Positions 36,964 to 45,709 of a DNA stretch of 64,000 bases are shown in pieces (position 1 is the first letter of the stretch; each line of letters starts with the position of its first letter). Source of the stretch: Qipengyuania pelagi (GTDB lineage Bacteria; Pseudomonadota; Alphaproteobacteria; Sphingomonadales; Sphingomonadaceae); assembly GCF_009827295.1 (NCBI RefSeq), contig NZ_WTYD01000001.1, positions 992,001-1,056,000 of the forward strand, read 5' to 3'. The notes under the pieces are model-generated. The model was not told the origin of the DNA, did not search any database, and saw only the letters and a program-made list of their open reading frames with translations. A program made the position numbers and the translations under genes.

Positions 36964-38508
36964 TTGGCCCAGATCCGCCACGCGCTGACCACCAAACGCG
37001 CCGACGATTTCGCCGCCTGGTATCAGGAAGTGATTTCCGCTGCCGATATGGCCGAGGAATCGGGTGTGCGCGGCTGTATGGTGATTAAACCGTGGGGCTA
37101 TGGCATCTGGGAGCGGTTGCAGCGCCTGCTCGACGACCGGATCAAGGAAACCGGGCACGAAAACGCCTATTTCCCTCTTTTCATCCCCCTCGCCAATTTC
37201 GAGCGTGAGGCCGAGCATGTCGACGGTTTCGCCAAGGAAATGGCGGTCGTCACGCATCACCGCCTGATCGCCGGACCTGATGGCGGGCTGATCCCCGATC
37301 CCGAGGCGAAGCTGGAAGAGCCCCTCGTGGTGCGTCCGACCAGCGAGACGATTATCGGCGATGCGATGGCGCGCTGGGTGCAGAGCTGGCGCGACCTACC
37401 CCTGAAGCTCAACCAATGGGCCAATGTCGTGCGCTGGGAAATGCGCACAAGGATGTTCCTGCGCACCGCCGAATTCCTCTGGCAGGAAGGCCATACCGCG
37501 CACGAAACCGAAGCGGAGGCGAAGGAGCACACGCTGCGGATGCTCGAAGTCTATCGCCAGTGTGCCGAAGAGGATCTGGCGCTCCCCGTGATCGCGGGCG
37601 AAAAGCCGGAGAACGAGCGTTTTCCCGGCGCGGTCGAGACGTGGTCGATCGAGGCGATGATGCAGGACGGCAAGGCCCTGCAGGCCGGGACCAGCCATTA
37701 TCTCGGCACCAATTTCAGCCGCGCGTCCGGCATCAGCTTCCAGAACCGCGAGGGGACCGAGACGCTGGCGCACACCACCAGCTGGGGCGTCTCGACGCGG
37801 ATGATCGGCGGCATGATCATGGCCCATGGCGACGATGATGGATTGCGCGTCCCTCCGCGCCTCGCCCCGTGGCAGGTCGTCATCCTGCCCATGCTGCGCG
37901 ACAATGACGAGGACGCGGCGCTGATCGACTATTGCGAAGGCCTGCGCGCCACACTCGCCGGGCAGCAAGTGTTGGGCGAGAAACTGCGCGTCCTGCTCGA
38001 TACGAAGCCCGGCAAGGCGGCCGCAAAGCGCTGGGACTGGGTGCGCAAGGGCGCGCCGGTCATCGTCGAGGTCGGCGGGCGCGACATGCAGAACGGCGTG
38101 GTCTCGATGCTGCGCCGCGATCGTTTGTGGGACGAAAATTCGGGCAAGCCTGCTTTCGAAACTCCCACCCGTGAAAGCGCCGGGCAGACCATCCCGGAAA
38201 TCCTCGCCGATATGCAGGCCGCGTTGCTGACCGAAGCGCGCGACCAGCGCGAAGCGAACATCACGCGCGGTGTCGCAAGTTACGACGCGGTCGAAAAGCA
38301 TTTCAATTCGGGCGCGAAATATCCCGGTTGGGTCGAGGTCCAGTGGTCGAAACCGACCGGGGCCGCGCTCGATCAGGTGGTCGAACGATTGAAGGCCTTG
38401 AAGCTGACGATCCGCAACGTGCCGACCGACGGCGCGCCGGTAGACGGCGCCTGCATCTTCACCGGAGAGCCCGCGGTCGAACGGATATTGCTGGCGCGAG
38501 CGTACTGA
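36964..38508 (+). CDS. proS: prolyl-tRNA synthetase (archaeal/eukaryotic-type)
   Basis: 514 residues. Class II synthetase charging tRNA-Pro. The start is TTG 36964 (MAQIRHALTTKRADD); no ATG or GTG fits the family N-terminus. Motif 2 and catalytic blocks: VVRPTSETIIGDAMARWV, NQWANVVRWEMRTRMFLRTA, FLWQEGHTAHET. The compact form without the editing insert, and the ending that runs to the C-terminal Tyr, are of the archaeal/eukaryotic-like ProRS type. A hairpin lies between it and rnr. Confidence 0.94.
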   Translation: MAQIRHALTTKRADDFAAWYQEVISAADMAEESGVRGCMVIKPWGYGIWERLQRLLDDRIKETGHENAYFPLFIPLANFEREAEHVDGFAKEMAVVTHHRLIAGPDGGLIPDPEAKLEEPLVVRPTSETIIGDAMARWVQSWRDLPLKLNQWANVVRWEMRTRMFLRTAEFLWQEGHTAHETEAEAKEHTLRMLEVYRQCAEEDLALPVIAGEKPENERFPGAVETWSIEAMMQDGKALQAGTSHYLGTNFSRASGISFQNREGTETLAHTTSWGVSTRMIGGMIMAHGDDDGLRVPPRLAPWQVVILPMLRDNDEDAALIDYCEGLRATLAGQQVLGEKLRVLLDTKPGKAAAKRWDWVRKGAPVIVEVGGRDMQNGVVSMLRRDRLWDENSGKPAFETPTRESAGQTIPEILADMQAALLTEARDQREANITRGVASYDAVEKHFNSGAKYPGWVEVQWSKPTGAALDQVVERLKALKLTIRNVPTDGAPVDGACIFTGEPAVERILLARAY

Positions 38509-38527
38509 GCGCAGTGGCCCGCCATAC

Positions 38528-38561
38528 GGGGCAGGGGTGGGAAAATGCGCCCACCTGCCCC
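38528..38561 (+). other. GC-rich hairpin in the rnr leader
   Basis: GGGGCAGG (38528-38535), a two-base bulge and TGGG pair with CCCACCTGCCCC (38550-38561) across the loop AAAATGCG. The hairpin ends 11 bases before the rnr ATG and is not followed by a T run, so it does not look like a simple terminator for proS. It could protect the proS mRNA 3' end, or influence rnr translation or decay. Confidence 0.55.
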
Positions 38562-38572
38562 ATATCGGCCCC

Positions 38573-40915
38573 ATGACAAAACAGAACAAGAACCGGCAAG
38601 CCCCCAAGAAGGCGGTGGGTATGCCGAGCAAAGACCAGATTCTCGAATTCATCCAGACCTCCGAAACTCCCGCCGGAAAGCGCGAGATCGCCAAGGCGTT
38701 CGGTCTCAAGGGGCAGGAAAAGATCGCGCTCAAGAAGCGTTTGAAGGACATGGCCGAAGAGGGCCTGATCGACGGCAAGCGGACCGCCTATCATCGCATG
38801 GGCGGTGTTCCGAAGGTGACCGTTCTCAAGGTGGTGGACATCGACGACGGAGAGGTCTTTGCCGAGCCTGAGAACTGGAATCCGGACAGCGACGAGAAGC
38901 CGCCTCGGCTGCTCGTCAAAGAATCGAAGAAGATGGCGGCGCTGAAACGCGGCGACCGCATTCTCGCCCGTAACGAGGAGACCGAGCGCGGCTGGCGCGC
39001 CACCCCGATCAAGAAGCTCCCCGCTCGCAGCGAGGGCCTGATGGGCGTCGTCGAGATCGATGGGGGCGGCAAGCCCTGGCTGGCGCCGGTGGACAAGCGC
39101 GTCCGCAATTCCTCGCCCATTTCCGATCTGGGCGGCGCGGAGGAGGGCGAGCTCGTCCTCGCCGAACGCACCGGCAAATCGCCGCGCGCGGGCGTGAAGG
39201 TGGTCGAGGTGATCGGCGATCCACTGGCGCCCAAGAGCTTCAGCCTGATCGCCATTGCCAAGCATGGCATCCCGCATATCTTCCCCGAGGAAGCGATGGC
39301 CGAGGCGGAGCGCGCCGTCGACCTGCCCCTGTCGGAAGACAAGCGCGAGGATCTGCGCGAGGTGCCCATCGTCGCGATCGACCCCGCCGATGCGCGCGAC
39401 CATGACGATGCGATCTGGGCGGAACCGGACGGAAAGGGCGGCTTCAGGGCCATCGTCGCGATCGCCGACGTGTCCTATTACGTCCGCCCCGGCGGCGCGC
39501 TCGACCGCGAGGCGAGGAAGCGCGGCAATTCGGTCTATTTCCCCGACCGCGTTGTCCCCATGCTCCCCGAAGTCCTGAGCGCCGATGTCTGCTCGCTCGT
39601 CGAGGAGCAGGACCGCGCGGCGATGGCCTGCCACATGACTATTTCCTCCGAGGGGAAGATCACCGATTGGCGCTTCACCCGCGCGATCGTGCGACTGGCG
39701 GCGAATATCGCCTATGAAGACGCGCAGAAGGCGATCGACGACGGATCGGCGGACAAGGTGCTGCAAAACCTCTGGGGCGCCTGGAAACTGCTCTACAAGG
39801 CGCGGCAGGCCCGCGATCCGCTCGACCTCGACCTGCCCGAACGCCAGGTGCGCCTGAACGATGAAGGGGTGATCGAAGAGATCGCCGTGCGCGAACGGCT
39901 CGACGCGCATCGCGTGGTCGAGGATTTCATGATCGCGGCCAACGTCGCCGCCGCCAAGGCGCTGGAAGCGAAGAAGGCCCCGGTGGTCTACCGCGTCCAC
40001 GAACAGCCGAGCCGCGAGAAGCTCAGCGCCTTCAAGGATTATCTCGAAAGCCAGGGCCGCAGCTTCGCATTGGGTCAGGTGATTACGCCGGGCCTATTCA
40101 ACCGGATGCTCAAGGACGTGTCCGATCCGGCGGAAAAGGCGCTGATCATGGAAGCGGTGCTGCGCAGCCAGACGCAGGCGTTTTACGGACCAGCCAATGC
40201 CGGGCATTTCGGCCTGGCGCTGGGCAGCTACGCCCATTTCACCTCGCCCATAAGACGCTATGCGGACCTGCTGGTCCATCGTTCGCTGGTGGATGCCTAC
40301 AAGCTCGAACAGCCGAAGACGAAGCTCGACCTACCTGACGCCACGGGTTTGTCGGACCGCGACAAATCCGCGCTCAGCAACGTCACCGACGCGATCAGCC
40401 AGACCGAACGCCGCGCGATGGAGGCGGAGCGCGACACGATCGACCGTTATGTCGCCGCCTGGCTTTCGGGCCGCGTGGGCGAGACCTTCGACACGCGCAT
40501 CACCGGCGTCCAAGGCTTCGGCTTCTTCGCCACGATCGACAAGCTCGGCGGTGACGGTCTCGTGCCGGTCAGCACGCTGGGCCGCGAATATTTCCGTTAT
40601 GATGAGGCGGCGCAGAAACTGATCGGCGAAAGCAGCGGCACCGAATACGCCGTTGGCGATCGCCTCAAGCTGAAGCTTGCCGAAGCGAATGCGCTGACCG
40701 GCGCGCTCAAGTTCGAAGTCCCCGACAGCGACGGCCAGAGCATCGAGAAGCGCGGAGACCGTCCCCCGCCCAAAAAAGGGCATCGCAAAGGCTTGAGCAA
40801 GGGTCCGAGCAAGGGTCCGGGCAAAGGCAGCGGCGCACCTCGTCAGAAACACGCTCAGGGCGAGCGCGGCCGCCCCAAGAACATCCGCCATCAGGGGCGC
40901 GGCAAGAAGAAATGA
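38573..40915 (+). CDS. rnr: ribonuclease R
   Basis: 780 residues from ATG 38573; an in-frame GTG at 38537 lies in the leader hairpin. RNase R is a processive 3'-5' exoribonuclease that degrades structured RNA. The N-terminal winged helix (DQILEFIQTSETPAGKREIA) is followed by cold-shock domains. The RNB catalytic domain has IDPADARDHDDAIWAE, with the metal-binding aspartates, and AHFTSPIRRYADLLVHR. An S1 domain (ITGVQGFGFFATIDKLGGDG) follows, then a Lys/Gly-rich basic tail with short repeats of the GKGPSKG type. Confidence 0.96.
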   Translation: MTKQNKNRQAPKKAVGMPSKDQILEFIQTSETPAGKREIAKAFGLKGQEKIALKKRLKDMAEEGLIDGKRTAYHRMGGVPKVTVLKVVDIDDGEVFAEPENWNPDSDEKPPRLLVKESKKMAALKRGDRILARNEETERGWRATPIKKLPARSEGLMGVVEIDGGGKPWLAPVDKRVRNSSPISDLGGAEEGELVLAERTGKSPRAGVKVVEVIGDPLAPKSFSLIAIAKHGIPHIFPEEAMAEAERAVDLPLSEDKREDLREVPIVAIDPADARDHDDAIWAEPDGKGGFRAIVAIADVSYYVRPGGALDREARKRGNSVYFPDRVVPMLPEVLSADVCSLVEEQDRAAMACHMTISSEGKITDWRFTRAIVRLAANIAYEDAQKAIDDGSADKVLQNLWGAWKLLYKARQARDPLDLDLPERQVRLNDEGVIEEIAVRERLDAHRVVEDFMIAANVAAAKALEAKKAPVVYRVHEQPSREKLSAFKDYLESQGRSFALGQVITPGLFNRMLKDVSDPAEKALIMEAVLRSQTQAFYGPANAGHFGLALGSYAHFTSPIRRYADLLVHRSLVDAYKLEQPKTKLDLPDATGLSDRDKSALSNVTDAISQTERRAMEAERDTIDRYVAAWLSGRVGETFDTRITGVQGFGFFATIDKLGGDGLVPVSTLGREYFRYDEAAQKLIGESSGTEYAVGDRLKLKLAEANALTGALKFEVPDSDGQSIEKRGDRPPPKKGHRKGLSKGPSKGPGKGSGAPRQKHAQGERGRPKNIRHQGRGKKK

Positions 40916-40966
40916 CGGAACGGGAACGGGGCGCGGGCCATTTAACGGGCAAAGGAGATTTCACCG

Positions 40967-41482
40967 ATGCTCAAGCCCGGCCAGCCCGTTCCCGCCCTCG
41001 ACCTGCCGCTTACGATCGAGGCGCGCTTCGAACTGGAGAAGCAGAAGCCCGAGAATTTCACGATGCTGGTGTTCTATCGCGGGAAACATTGCCCGATCTG
41101 CAGGAAATATCTCACCGAACTCGGCGGCAAGCTCGACAAATTCACCGATAAGGGCATCAACGTCTTCGCGATCTCGATGGACAGCCCCGAACGGGCGGCG
41201 GTGAGCCATGAGGAATGGGACACGCACGATCTCCCGCTCGCCCATTCGCTGAGCGAGGACAAGGCGCGCGAATACGGTCTTTATATCTCGGAAAAGCGCG
41301 AGGGCAGCGAGGAGCCGGACGTCTTCTCCGAACCGGGCCTGTTTGTCGTCAAGCCGGACGGAACCCTGCATTTCGCGGTCGTGCAGAACGCCCCGTTCAC
41401 CCGCCCCGATCTGGACGATCTGCTCGAAGGGATGATGTTCACGATCAAAAAGGATTATCCGACGCGCGGCACGCTCACCTGA
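40967..41482 (+). CDS. AhpC/TSA peroxiredoxin-like protein
   Basis: 171 residues, thioredoxin fold with a CPIC motif (FYRGKHCPICRKYL, near residue 44). The adjacent cysteine pair (CxxC) differs from the classic single peroxidatic Cys of AhpC and resembles the 'peroxiredoxin-like family' group. No signal peptide, so cytosolic. GGAG stands eight bases before ATG 40967. It probably reduces peroxides or disulfides. It converges on the universal stress protein gene. Confidence 0.85.
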   Translation: MLKPGQPVPALDLPLTIEARFELEKQKPENFTMLVFYRGKHCPICRKYLTELGGKLDKFTDKGINVFAISMDSPERAAVSHEEWDTHDLPLAHSLSEDKAREYGLYISEKREGSEEPDVFSEPGLFVVKPDGTLHFAVVQNAPFTRPDLDDLLEGMMFTIKKDYPTRGTLT

Positions 41483-41491
41483 TCGACACGC

Positions 41492-41944
41492 TCAAGCGAG
41501 GCGGTCGAGCGCCTCGTTATCGAGGCCTCCGGGCACGATGTAGAGCGGGCAGGGGAGACTGCCCGCATCGTGGGCGAAATGGGTGATAAGCGGTCCCGGC
41601 CCCCCTTCGCGATTGGCGCCGAGAACCAGCGCGGCGATATCCTCACGCTCGTTCAGATAATTGCGCACGACTTCCTGCGGATTGCCGCTGCGCACGGCGA
41701 TCTGCGGCATCTTGCCGCTTTCCGCGAAGATATTTCCGGCGGCGGAACTGGCCATCACTTCGGCCCGATCCTTCGCTTCCTGCTCGATCGTCGCCTGCAC
41801 AGCGCCGAACGCGTTGAAATTCTGGCGAGGCACCAGCGCCAGGATATGCAGCGCACCGCCGGTCCGTGCGGCACGCAGGCTGGCGAAGCGGAGCGCGATC
41901 TTCGCCTCCTCCGTTTCGTCCATCACAACCAGGTAAATGCGCAT
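41492..41944 (-). CDS. universal stress protein (UspA family)
   Basis: 150 residues from ATG 41944, with GGGAGAGGGA upstream; the longer open frame is not supported. The Usp fold begins MRIYLVVMDETEEAKIALRF and contains ALHILALVPRQNF. The C-terminal nucleotide-binding motif LVLGANREGGPGPLITHFAH is a variant of G-2x-G-9x-G(S/T), followed by PCPLYIVPGG. The likely role is ATP-binding stress protection. It ends nine bases from the peroxiredoxin-like gene (convergent) and is divergent from pdhC. Confidence 0.9.
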   Translation of the reverse strand: MRIYLVVMDETEEAKIALRFASLRAARTGGALHILALVPRQNFNAFGAVQATIEQEAKDRAEVMASSAAGNIFAESGKMPQIAVRSGNPQEVVRNYLNEREDIAALVLGANREGGPGPLITHFAHDAGSLPCPLYIVPGGLDNEALDRLA

Positions 41945-42107
41945 CGGTCCCTCTCCCTTGGCCCCGTCCCTTTGCTCATGCCTGGGCACGCTGCGCGTAT
42001 CCGGCAAATTCATAATCACCGCAAGGACCTTGCGGCGGACGCCCGGTTTGGGCAGAGGTGCTGCGAACCGAACCGTCAGCTTCCCTTGCGAGGACGTAAC
42101 GTAAAAC

Positions 42108-43397
42108 ATGCCTACTCCGATCAAGATGCCCGCCCTGTCGCCCACCATGGAGGAGGGCACGCTTGCGCGCTGGCTCATCAAGCCGGGCGACAAGGTCCAG
42201 GCAGGGGACATCATGGCCGAGATCGAGACCGATAAGGCGACGATGGAATTCGAAGCCGTGGACGAAGGCACGCTCGCCTCGATCGCGGTCGAGGAAGGTA
42301 GCGAGGGCGTGAAGGTCGGCACCGTGATCGCCATGCTCGCCGAAGAGGGCGAGGATGTGGACGAAGCGGCCAAGGCTGCGCCTGCCGGCGATGCCGGGGA
42401 CGCGCGCGAGGAAAAGGTCGAACAGGAAGCGAAGCGGACCGAAGAACCGAAGGCCGAAGCGCAGTCGCCCGCTCCCTCTCCCGCGCCTCAACCGACCGGC
42501 GATCGGATCGTGGCTTCGCCGCTCGCCAAGCGTATCGCGGAACAGAAGGGCCTGGACCTGTCGCAGGTCAAGGGCAGCGGCCCCAACGGACGCATCGTGA
42601 AGGCCGATGTGGAGAAGGCCCAACCGGGTAAGGCATCCGCTACCGCCGACAAAGCGATGACCGATCCCAAGACACCTGCGAAGACCCCGGCGGAAAGCGA
42701 TTTCGGCGCACCGTACGAAGCGCAGAAGCTCAACAATGTCCGCAAGGTCATCGCGCGCCGCCTGACCGAGGCCAAGCAGACCATCCCGCATATCTACCTC
42801 ACCGTGGACGTGCGCCTCGACGCGCTGCTCAAGCTGCGCAGCCAGCTGAACGCCTCGCTGGAGGCGGATGGGGTCAAGCTGTCGGTCAACGACCTTCTGA
42901 TCAAGGCGCTCGCCCGTGCCCTCCAGCGCGTGCCCGCCTGTAATGTCAGCTTCCAGGGCGACGAACTGCACCAGTATACGCGTCAGGATATCTCGGTCGC
43001 GGTCGCTGCGCCCAGTGGGCTCATCACGCCGATCGTGGTCGATGCGGGCCGCAAGGGCCTCGCGCAGATCGGCACCGAGATGAAGGAACTGGCCGGCAAG
43101 GCGCGCGACGGGAAATTGCAGCCGCACGAATATCAGGGCGGCACCGCTAGTCTGTCGAACCTCGGCATGTTCGGCACCAAGCAGTTCGACGCGGTGATCA
43201 ACCCGCCCCAGGCGATGATCCTCGCCGTCGGCGCGGGCGAGCAGCGGCCTTACGTGATCGACGGCGCGCTGGGCGTCGCCACCGTGATGAGTGCCACCGG
43301 CAGCTTCGACCACCGCGCCATCGATGGTGCCGATGGGGCGCAGTTGATGGAAGCCTTCAAGAACCTGTGCGAGAATCCGATGGGGCTGGTGGTCTGA
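42108..43397 (+). CDS. pdhC: pyruvate dehydrogenase E2, dihydrolipoamide acetyltransferase
   Basis: 429 residues. E2 transfers the acetyl group from lipoamide to CoA and forms the core of the complex. One lipoyl domain (1-80) carries the lipoylated Lys in [13 protein letters not shown]. An Ala/Glu/Pro-rich linker is followed by the E1/E3-binding domain ([20 protein letters not shown]) and the acyltransferase domain, with the catalytic [13 protein letters not shown]. The one-lipoyl-domain form and N-terminal [17 protein letters not shown] are typical of alphaproteobacterial PdhC. E3 (lpd) follows two genes later; E1 genes are not in the window. Confidence 0.95.
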   Translation: MPTPIKMPALSPTMEEGTLARWLIKPGDKVQAGDIMAEIETDKATMEFEAVDEGTLASIAVEEGSEGVKVGTVIAMLAEEGEDVDEAAKAAPAGDAGDAREEKVEQEAKRTEEPKAEAQSPAPSPAPQPTGDRIVASPLAKRIAEQKGLDLSQVKGSGPNGRIVKADVEKAQPGKASATADKAMTDPKTPAKTPAESDFGAPYEAQKLNNVRKVIARRLTEAKQTIPHIYLTVDVRLDALLKLRSQLNASLEADGVKLSVNDLLIKALARALQRVPACNVSFQGDELHQYTRQDISVAVAAPSGLITPIVVDAGRKGLAQIGTEMKELAGKARDGKLQPHEYQGGTASLSNLGMFGTKQFDAVINPPQAMILAVGAGEQRPYVIDGALGVATVMSATGSFDHRAIDGADGAQLMEAFKNLCENPMGLVV

Positions 43398-43399
43398 TC

Positions 43400-43855
43400 T
43401 TGCCGCGTGGACGTCTTCTCATGCTGGCGTTTCCCCTGCTTCTCGCCGCTTGCAGTGAAGGCGATGGCCCGACCGGTTCCTATGGCGCCAGCGAAGATGC
43501 CTCGCTGGTGCGCAACGGTCCGAGCGAACGCGCGGTGCAGATCGGGTTCGACGGACCGCGCTTCGATGCCTGTGCAAGTTTCGGTCGGGTGACCAATCTG
43601 GCATCTGGTGGGGAGGGTCTTCCAGTGCTTGCCGCGCCTGCGGGAAGCGCGGAGATAGTCGACCGGATCAGGGCGGGGCGTGGTGTCTCCATGTGCCAGA
43701 AGGTCGGCGACTGGGTTGGCGTGGTGTATGCGCCCGATGCGAACGATCCGATCGATTGCGGCACCGGGTCGCCTGTGCCGACGCGCCGAGCTTATGACGG
43801 GCCATGCCGCTCCGGCTGGGTCGATGAAGATTTTCTCAAGCTGATGGCCGGATAG
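43400..43855 (+). CDS. small lipoprotein with SH3-like domain
   Basis: About 151 residues if it starts at TTG 43400, three bases after pdhC; ATG 43421 is the alternative. The signal ends LLLAAC, a lipobox. The remaining part has an SH3b-like fold pattern (GLPVLAAPAGSAEIVDRI, MCQKVGDWVGVVYAP, CRSGWVDEDFLKLM) with cysteines that may pair. SH3b domains in exported proteins often bind peptidoglycan, but no evidence shows what this one binds. Its position inside the pdhC-lpd cluster is odd for an envelope protein. Confidence 0.75.
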   Translation: MPRGRLLMLAFPLLLAACSEGDGPTGSYGASEDASLVRNGPSERAVQIGFDGPRFDACASFGRVTNLASGGEGLPVLAAPAGSAEIVDRIRAGRGVSMCQKVGDWVGVVYAPDANDPIDCGTGSPVPTRRAYDGPCRSGWVDEDFLKLMAG

Positions 43856-43858
43856 ACG

Positions 43859-44257
43859 ATGTCTGAACGCACTCCCCTAATCCGCGTCACCGCCATGCCG
43901 AGCGACACCAACCCCTATGGCGGCGTGTTCGGCGGCTGGCTGATGAGCCAGATGGCCCTGGGCGCGGGGTCGCTGGCGAGCCGCGTGGGCGAGGGCAAGG
44001 CGGTGGTCGTCTCGGCCAGCGATTTCGGCTTCCCCGGCGCGATGGCGGTGGGCGACGAATTGTCCGTCTATGGCGACCTCGCCGAAACCGGAAACACCTC
44101 GCTGACCATTGCTGTCGAAGCGATCGCGCGCACCCGCAATGGCGAGGCCGAGACCAAGGTCGCGCAAGGCATTTTCAAATTCGTCCTCCTCGACGACGAG
44201 GACAAACCACGGCCCGTTCGCATGGCAGCGCAAGCTGCACTTTCGGCTAACGATTAG
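43859..44257 (+). CDS. YciA-type acyl-CoA thioesterase
   Basis: 132 residues, hotdog fold. The N-terminal block MPSDTNPYGGVFGGWLMSQM corresponds to the YciA/BFIT acyl-CoA thioesterase signature, with the Asp-Thr-Asn region and the helix start after FGG. It hydrolyses acyl-CoA to free acid and CoA in the cytosol. It starts four bases after the lipoprotein gene and ends nine bases before lpd, so all are probably one operon with pdhC. A role in relieving acyl-CoA build-up near the PDH complex is inference. Confidence 0.9.
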   Translation: MSERTPLIRVTAMPSDTNPYGGVFGGWLMSQMALGAGSLASRVGEGKAVVVSASDFGFPGAMAVGDELSVYGDLAETGNTSLTIAVEAIARTRNGEAETKVAQGIFKFVLLDDEDKPRPVRMAAQAALSAND

Positions 44258-44265
44258 AGAGGTTT

Positions 44266-45681
44266 ATGGCTGACACTTCCTATGACGTCATCGTTCTCGG
44301 CTCCGGTCCCGGCGGCTATGTTGCGGCCATTCGCTGCGCGCAGTTGGGACTGAAAACCGCCATCGTCGAACGCGAATTGCTTGGCGGGATCTGCCTCAAT
44401 TGGGGCTGCATCCCGACCAAGGCGCTGCTGCGGAGCGCGGAAATCCTGCATTACGCGCAGCACGCCAAGGATTACGGGCTCAAGATCGCGGGCGCAATCG
44501 AGGCCGATCTCGACGCGGTGGTGAAGCGCAGCCGCGGCGTCGCGAAGCAGCTCAATCAGGGCGTCACGCACTTGATGAAGAAGAACAAGATCGCTGTGCA
44601 TATGGGCGAGGGCACGCTGACCGGCCCGACCTCGCTCACCGTCAAGGGCGAAAAGGGCGAGGAGAAGCTCACCGCCAAGCACGTGATCGTCGCCACCGGG
44701 GCCCGCGCGCGCGACCTGCCTTTCGCCAAGGCCGACGGCAAGCGTGTGTGGACCTATCGCCACGCCATGACGCCGAGCGAAATGCCGACCAAGCTCCTGG
44801 TTATCGGATCGGGCGCGATCGGGATCGAATTCGCCAGCTTCTACAACGATATGGGCGTCGATGTGACCGTTGTCGAAATGCTCGACCGGATCGTGCCGGT
44901 GGAGGACAAGGACGTCAGCGCCTTCCTCGAGAAATCGCTCACGAAGCAGGGCATGACGATCATGACCGGCGCCGGGGTCGAGGACATCAAGGTGTCCGAC
45001 AAGGGCGTGAAAGCGAAGATCAAAGGCAAGGACGGCAAAGTCGCCGAAACCGAGTTTTCGCACTGCATCACCGCCATCGGCATCGTGCCCAACACCGAGA
45101 ATATCGGTCTCGAAAAACTCGCCGAGATGGATCGCGGCTTCATCCAGATCGATCCTTATGGCCGCACGAAATCGAAGGGCCTGTGGGCCATCGGCGATTG
45201 CACGCCCGGCCCGTGGCTGGCTCACAAGGCGAGCCATGAGGGCGTCACCTGCGCCGAAGCGATCGCCAAGGAACTGGGCAACAAGGACGTTCATCCGCAT
45301 CCGCTCGACCGCGGCAACATCCCCGGCTGTACCTACTGCCACCCGCAGATCGCCAGCGTCGGTCTGACCGAAGCGAAGGCGAAGGAAGCGGGTCACGAGG
45401 TCAAGGCAGGCACCTTCCCCTTCATCGGCAATGGCAAGGCCATCGCGCTGGGCGAGGCGGAAGGCTTCGTGAAGACCGTTTTCGACGCCAAGACCGGCGA
45501 ATTGCTGGGCGCGCATATGGTGGGTGCCGAAGTGACCGAGATGATCCAGGGTTTCGTCGTCGGCAAGACGCTGGAAACGACCGAAGCGGAGCTGATGAAC
45601 ACCGTCTTCCCGCATCCCACGATCAGCGAATCGATGCATGAAAGCGTGCTTGCGAGCTATGGACGGGCGCTGCATATCTGA
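44266..45681 (+). CDS. lpd: dihydrolipoamide dehydrogenase (E3)
   Basis: 471 residues. FAD enzyme that reoxidises dihydrolipoamide with NAD+. FAD-binding VIVLGSGPGGYVAAIRCAQLG at the start; redox-active disulfide in GGICLNWGCIPTKALL (CxxxxC, with Trp between as in many alphaproteobacterial PDH-linked E3s). NAD motif VIGSGAIGIEFASFYNDMG; C-terminal active-site His in FPHPTISESMHESV. It is third after pdhC in the same cluster, which fits a PDH-dedicated E3. Confidence 0.95.
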   Translation: MADTSYDVIVLGSGPGGYVAAIRCAQLGLKTAIVERELLGGICLNWGCIPTKALLRSAEILHYAQHAKDYGLKIAGAIEADLDAVVKRSRGVAKQLNQGVTHLMKKNKIAVHMGEGTLTGPTSLTVKGEKGEEKLTAKHVIVATGARARDLPFAKADGKRVWTYRHAMTPSEMPTKLLVIGSGAIGIEFASFYNDMGVDVTVVEMLDRIVPVEDKDVSAFLEKSLTKQGMTIMTGAGVEDIKVSDKGVKAKIKGKDGKVAETEFSHCITAIGIVPNTENIGLEKLAEMDRGFIQIDPYGRTKSKGLWAIGDCTPGPWLAHKASHEGVTCAEAIAKELGNKDVHPHPLDRGNIPGCTYCHPQIASVGLTEAKAKEAGHEVKAGTFPFIGNGKAIALGEAEGFVKTVFDAKTGELLGAHMVGAEVTEMIQGFVVGKTLETTEAELMNTVFPHPTISESMHESVLASYGRALHI

Positions 45682-45709
45682 TGACGTCTGCTGAAAGGGT
45701 CGGGGCGAG

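Noticed and set aside
41483..41530. Hairpin CGAGGCG/CGCCTCG between the peroxiredoxin-like and Usp genes as a terminator
   Set aside because: It lies inside the Usp coding sequence and lacks a T run on either strand.
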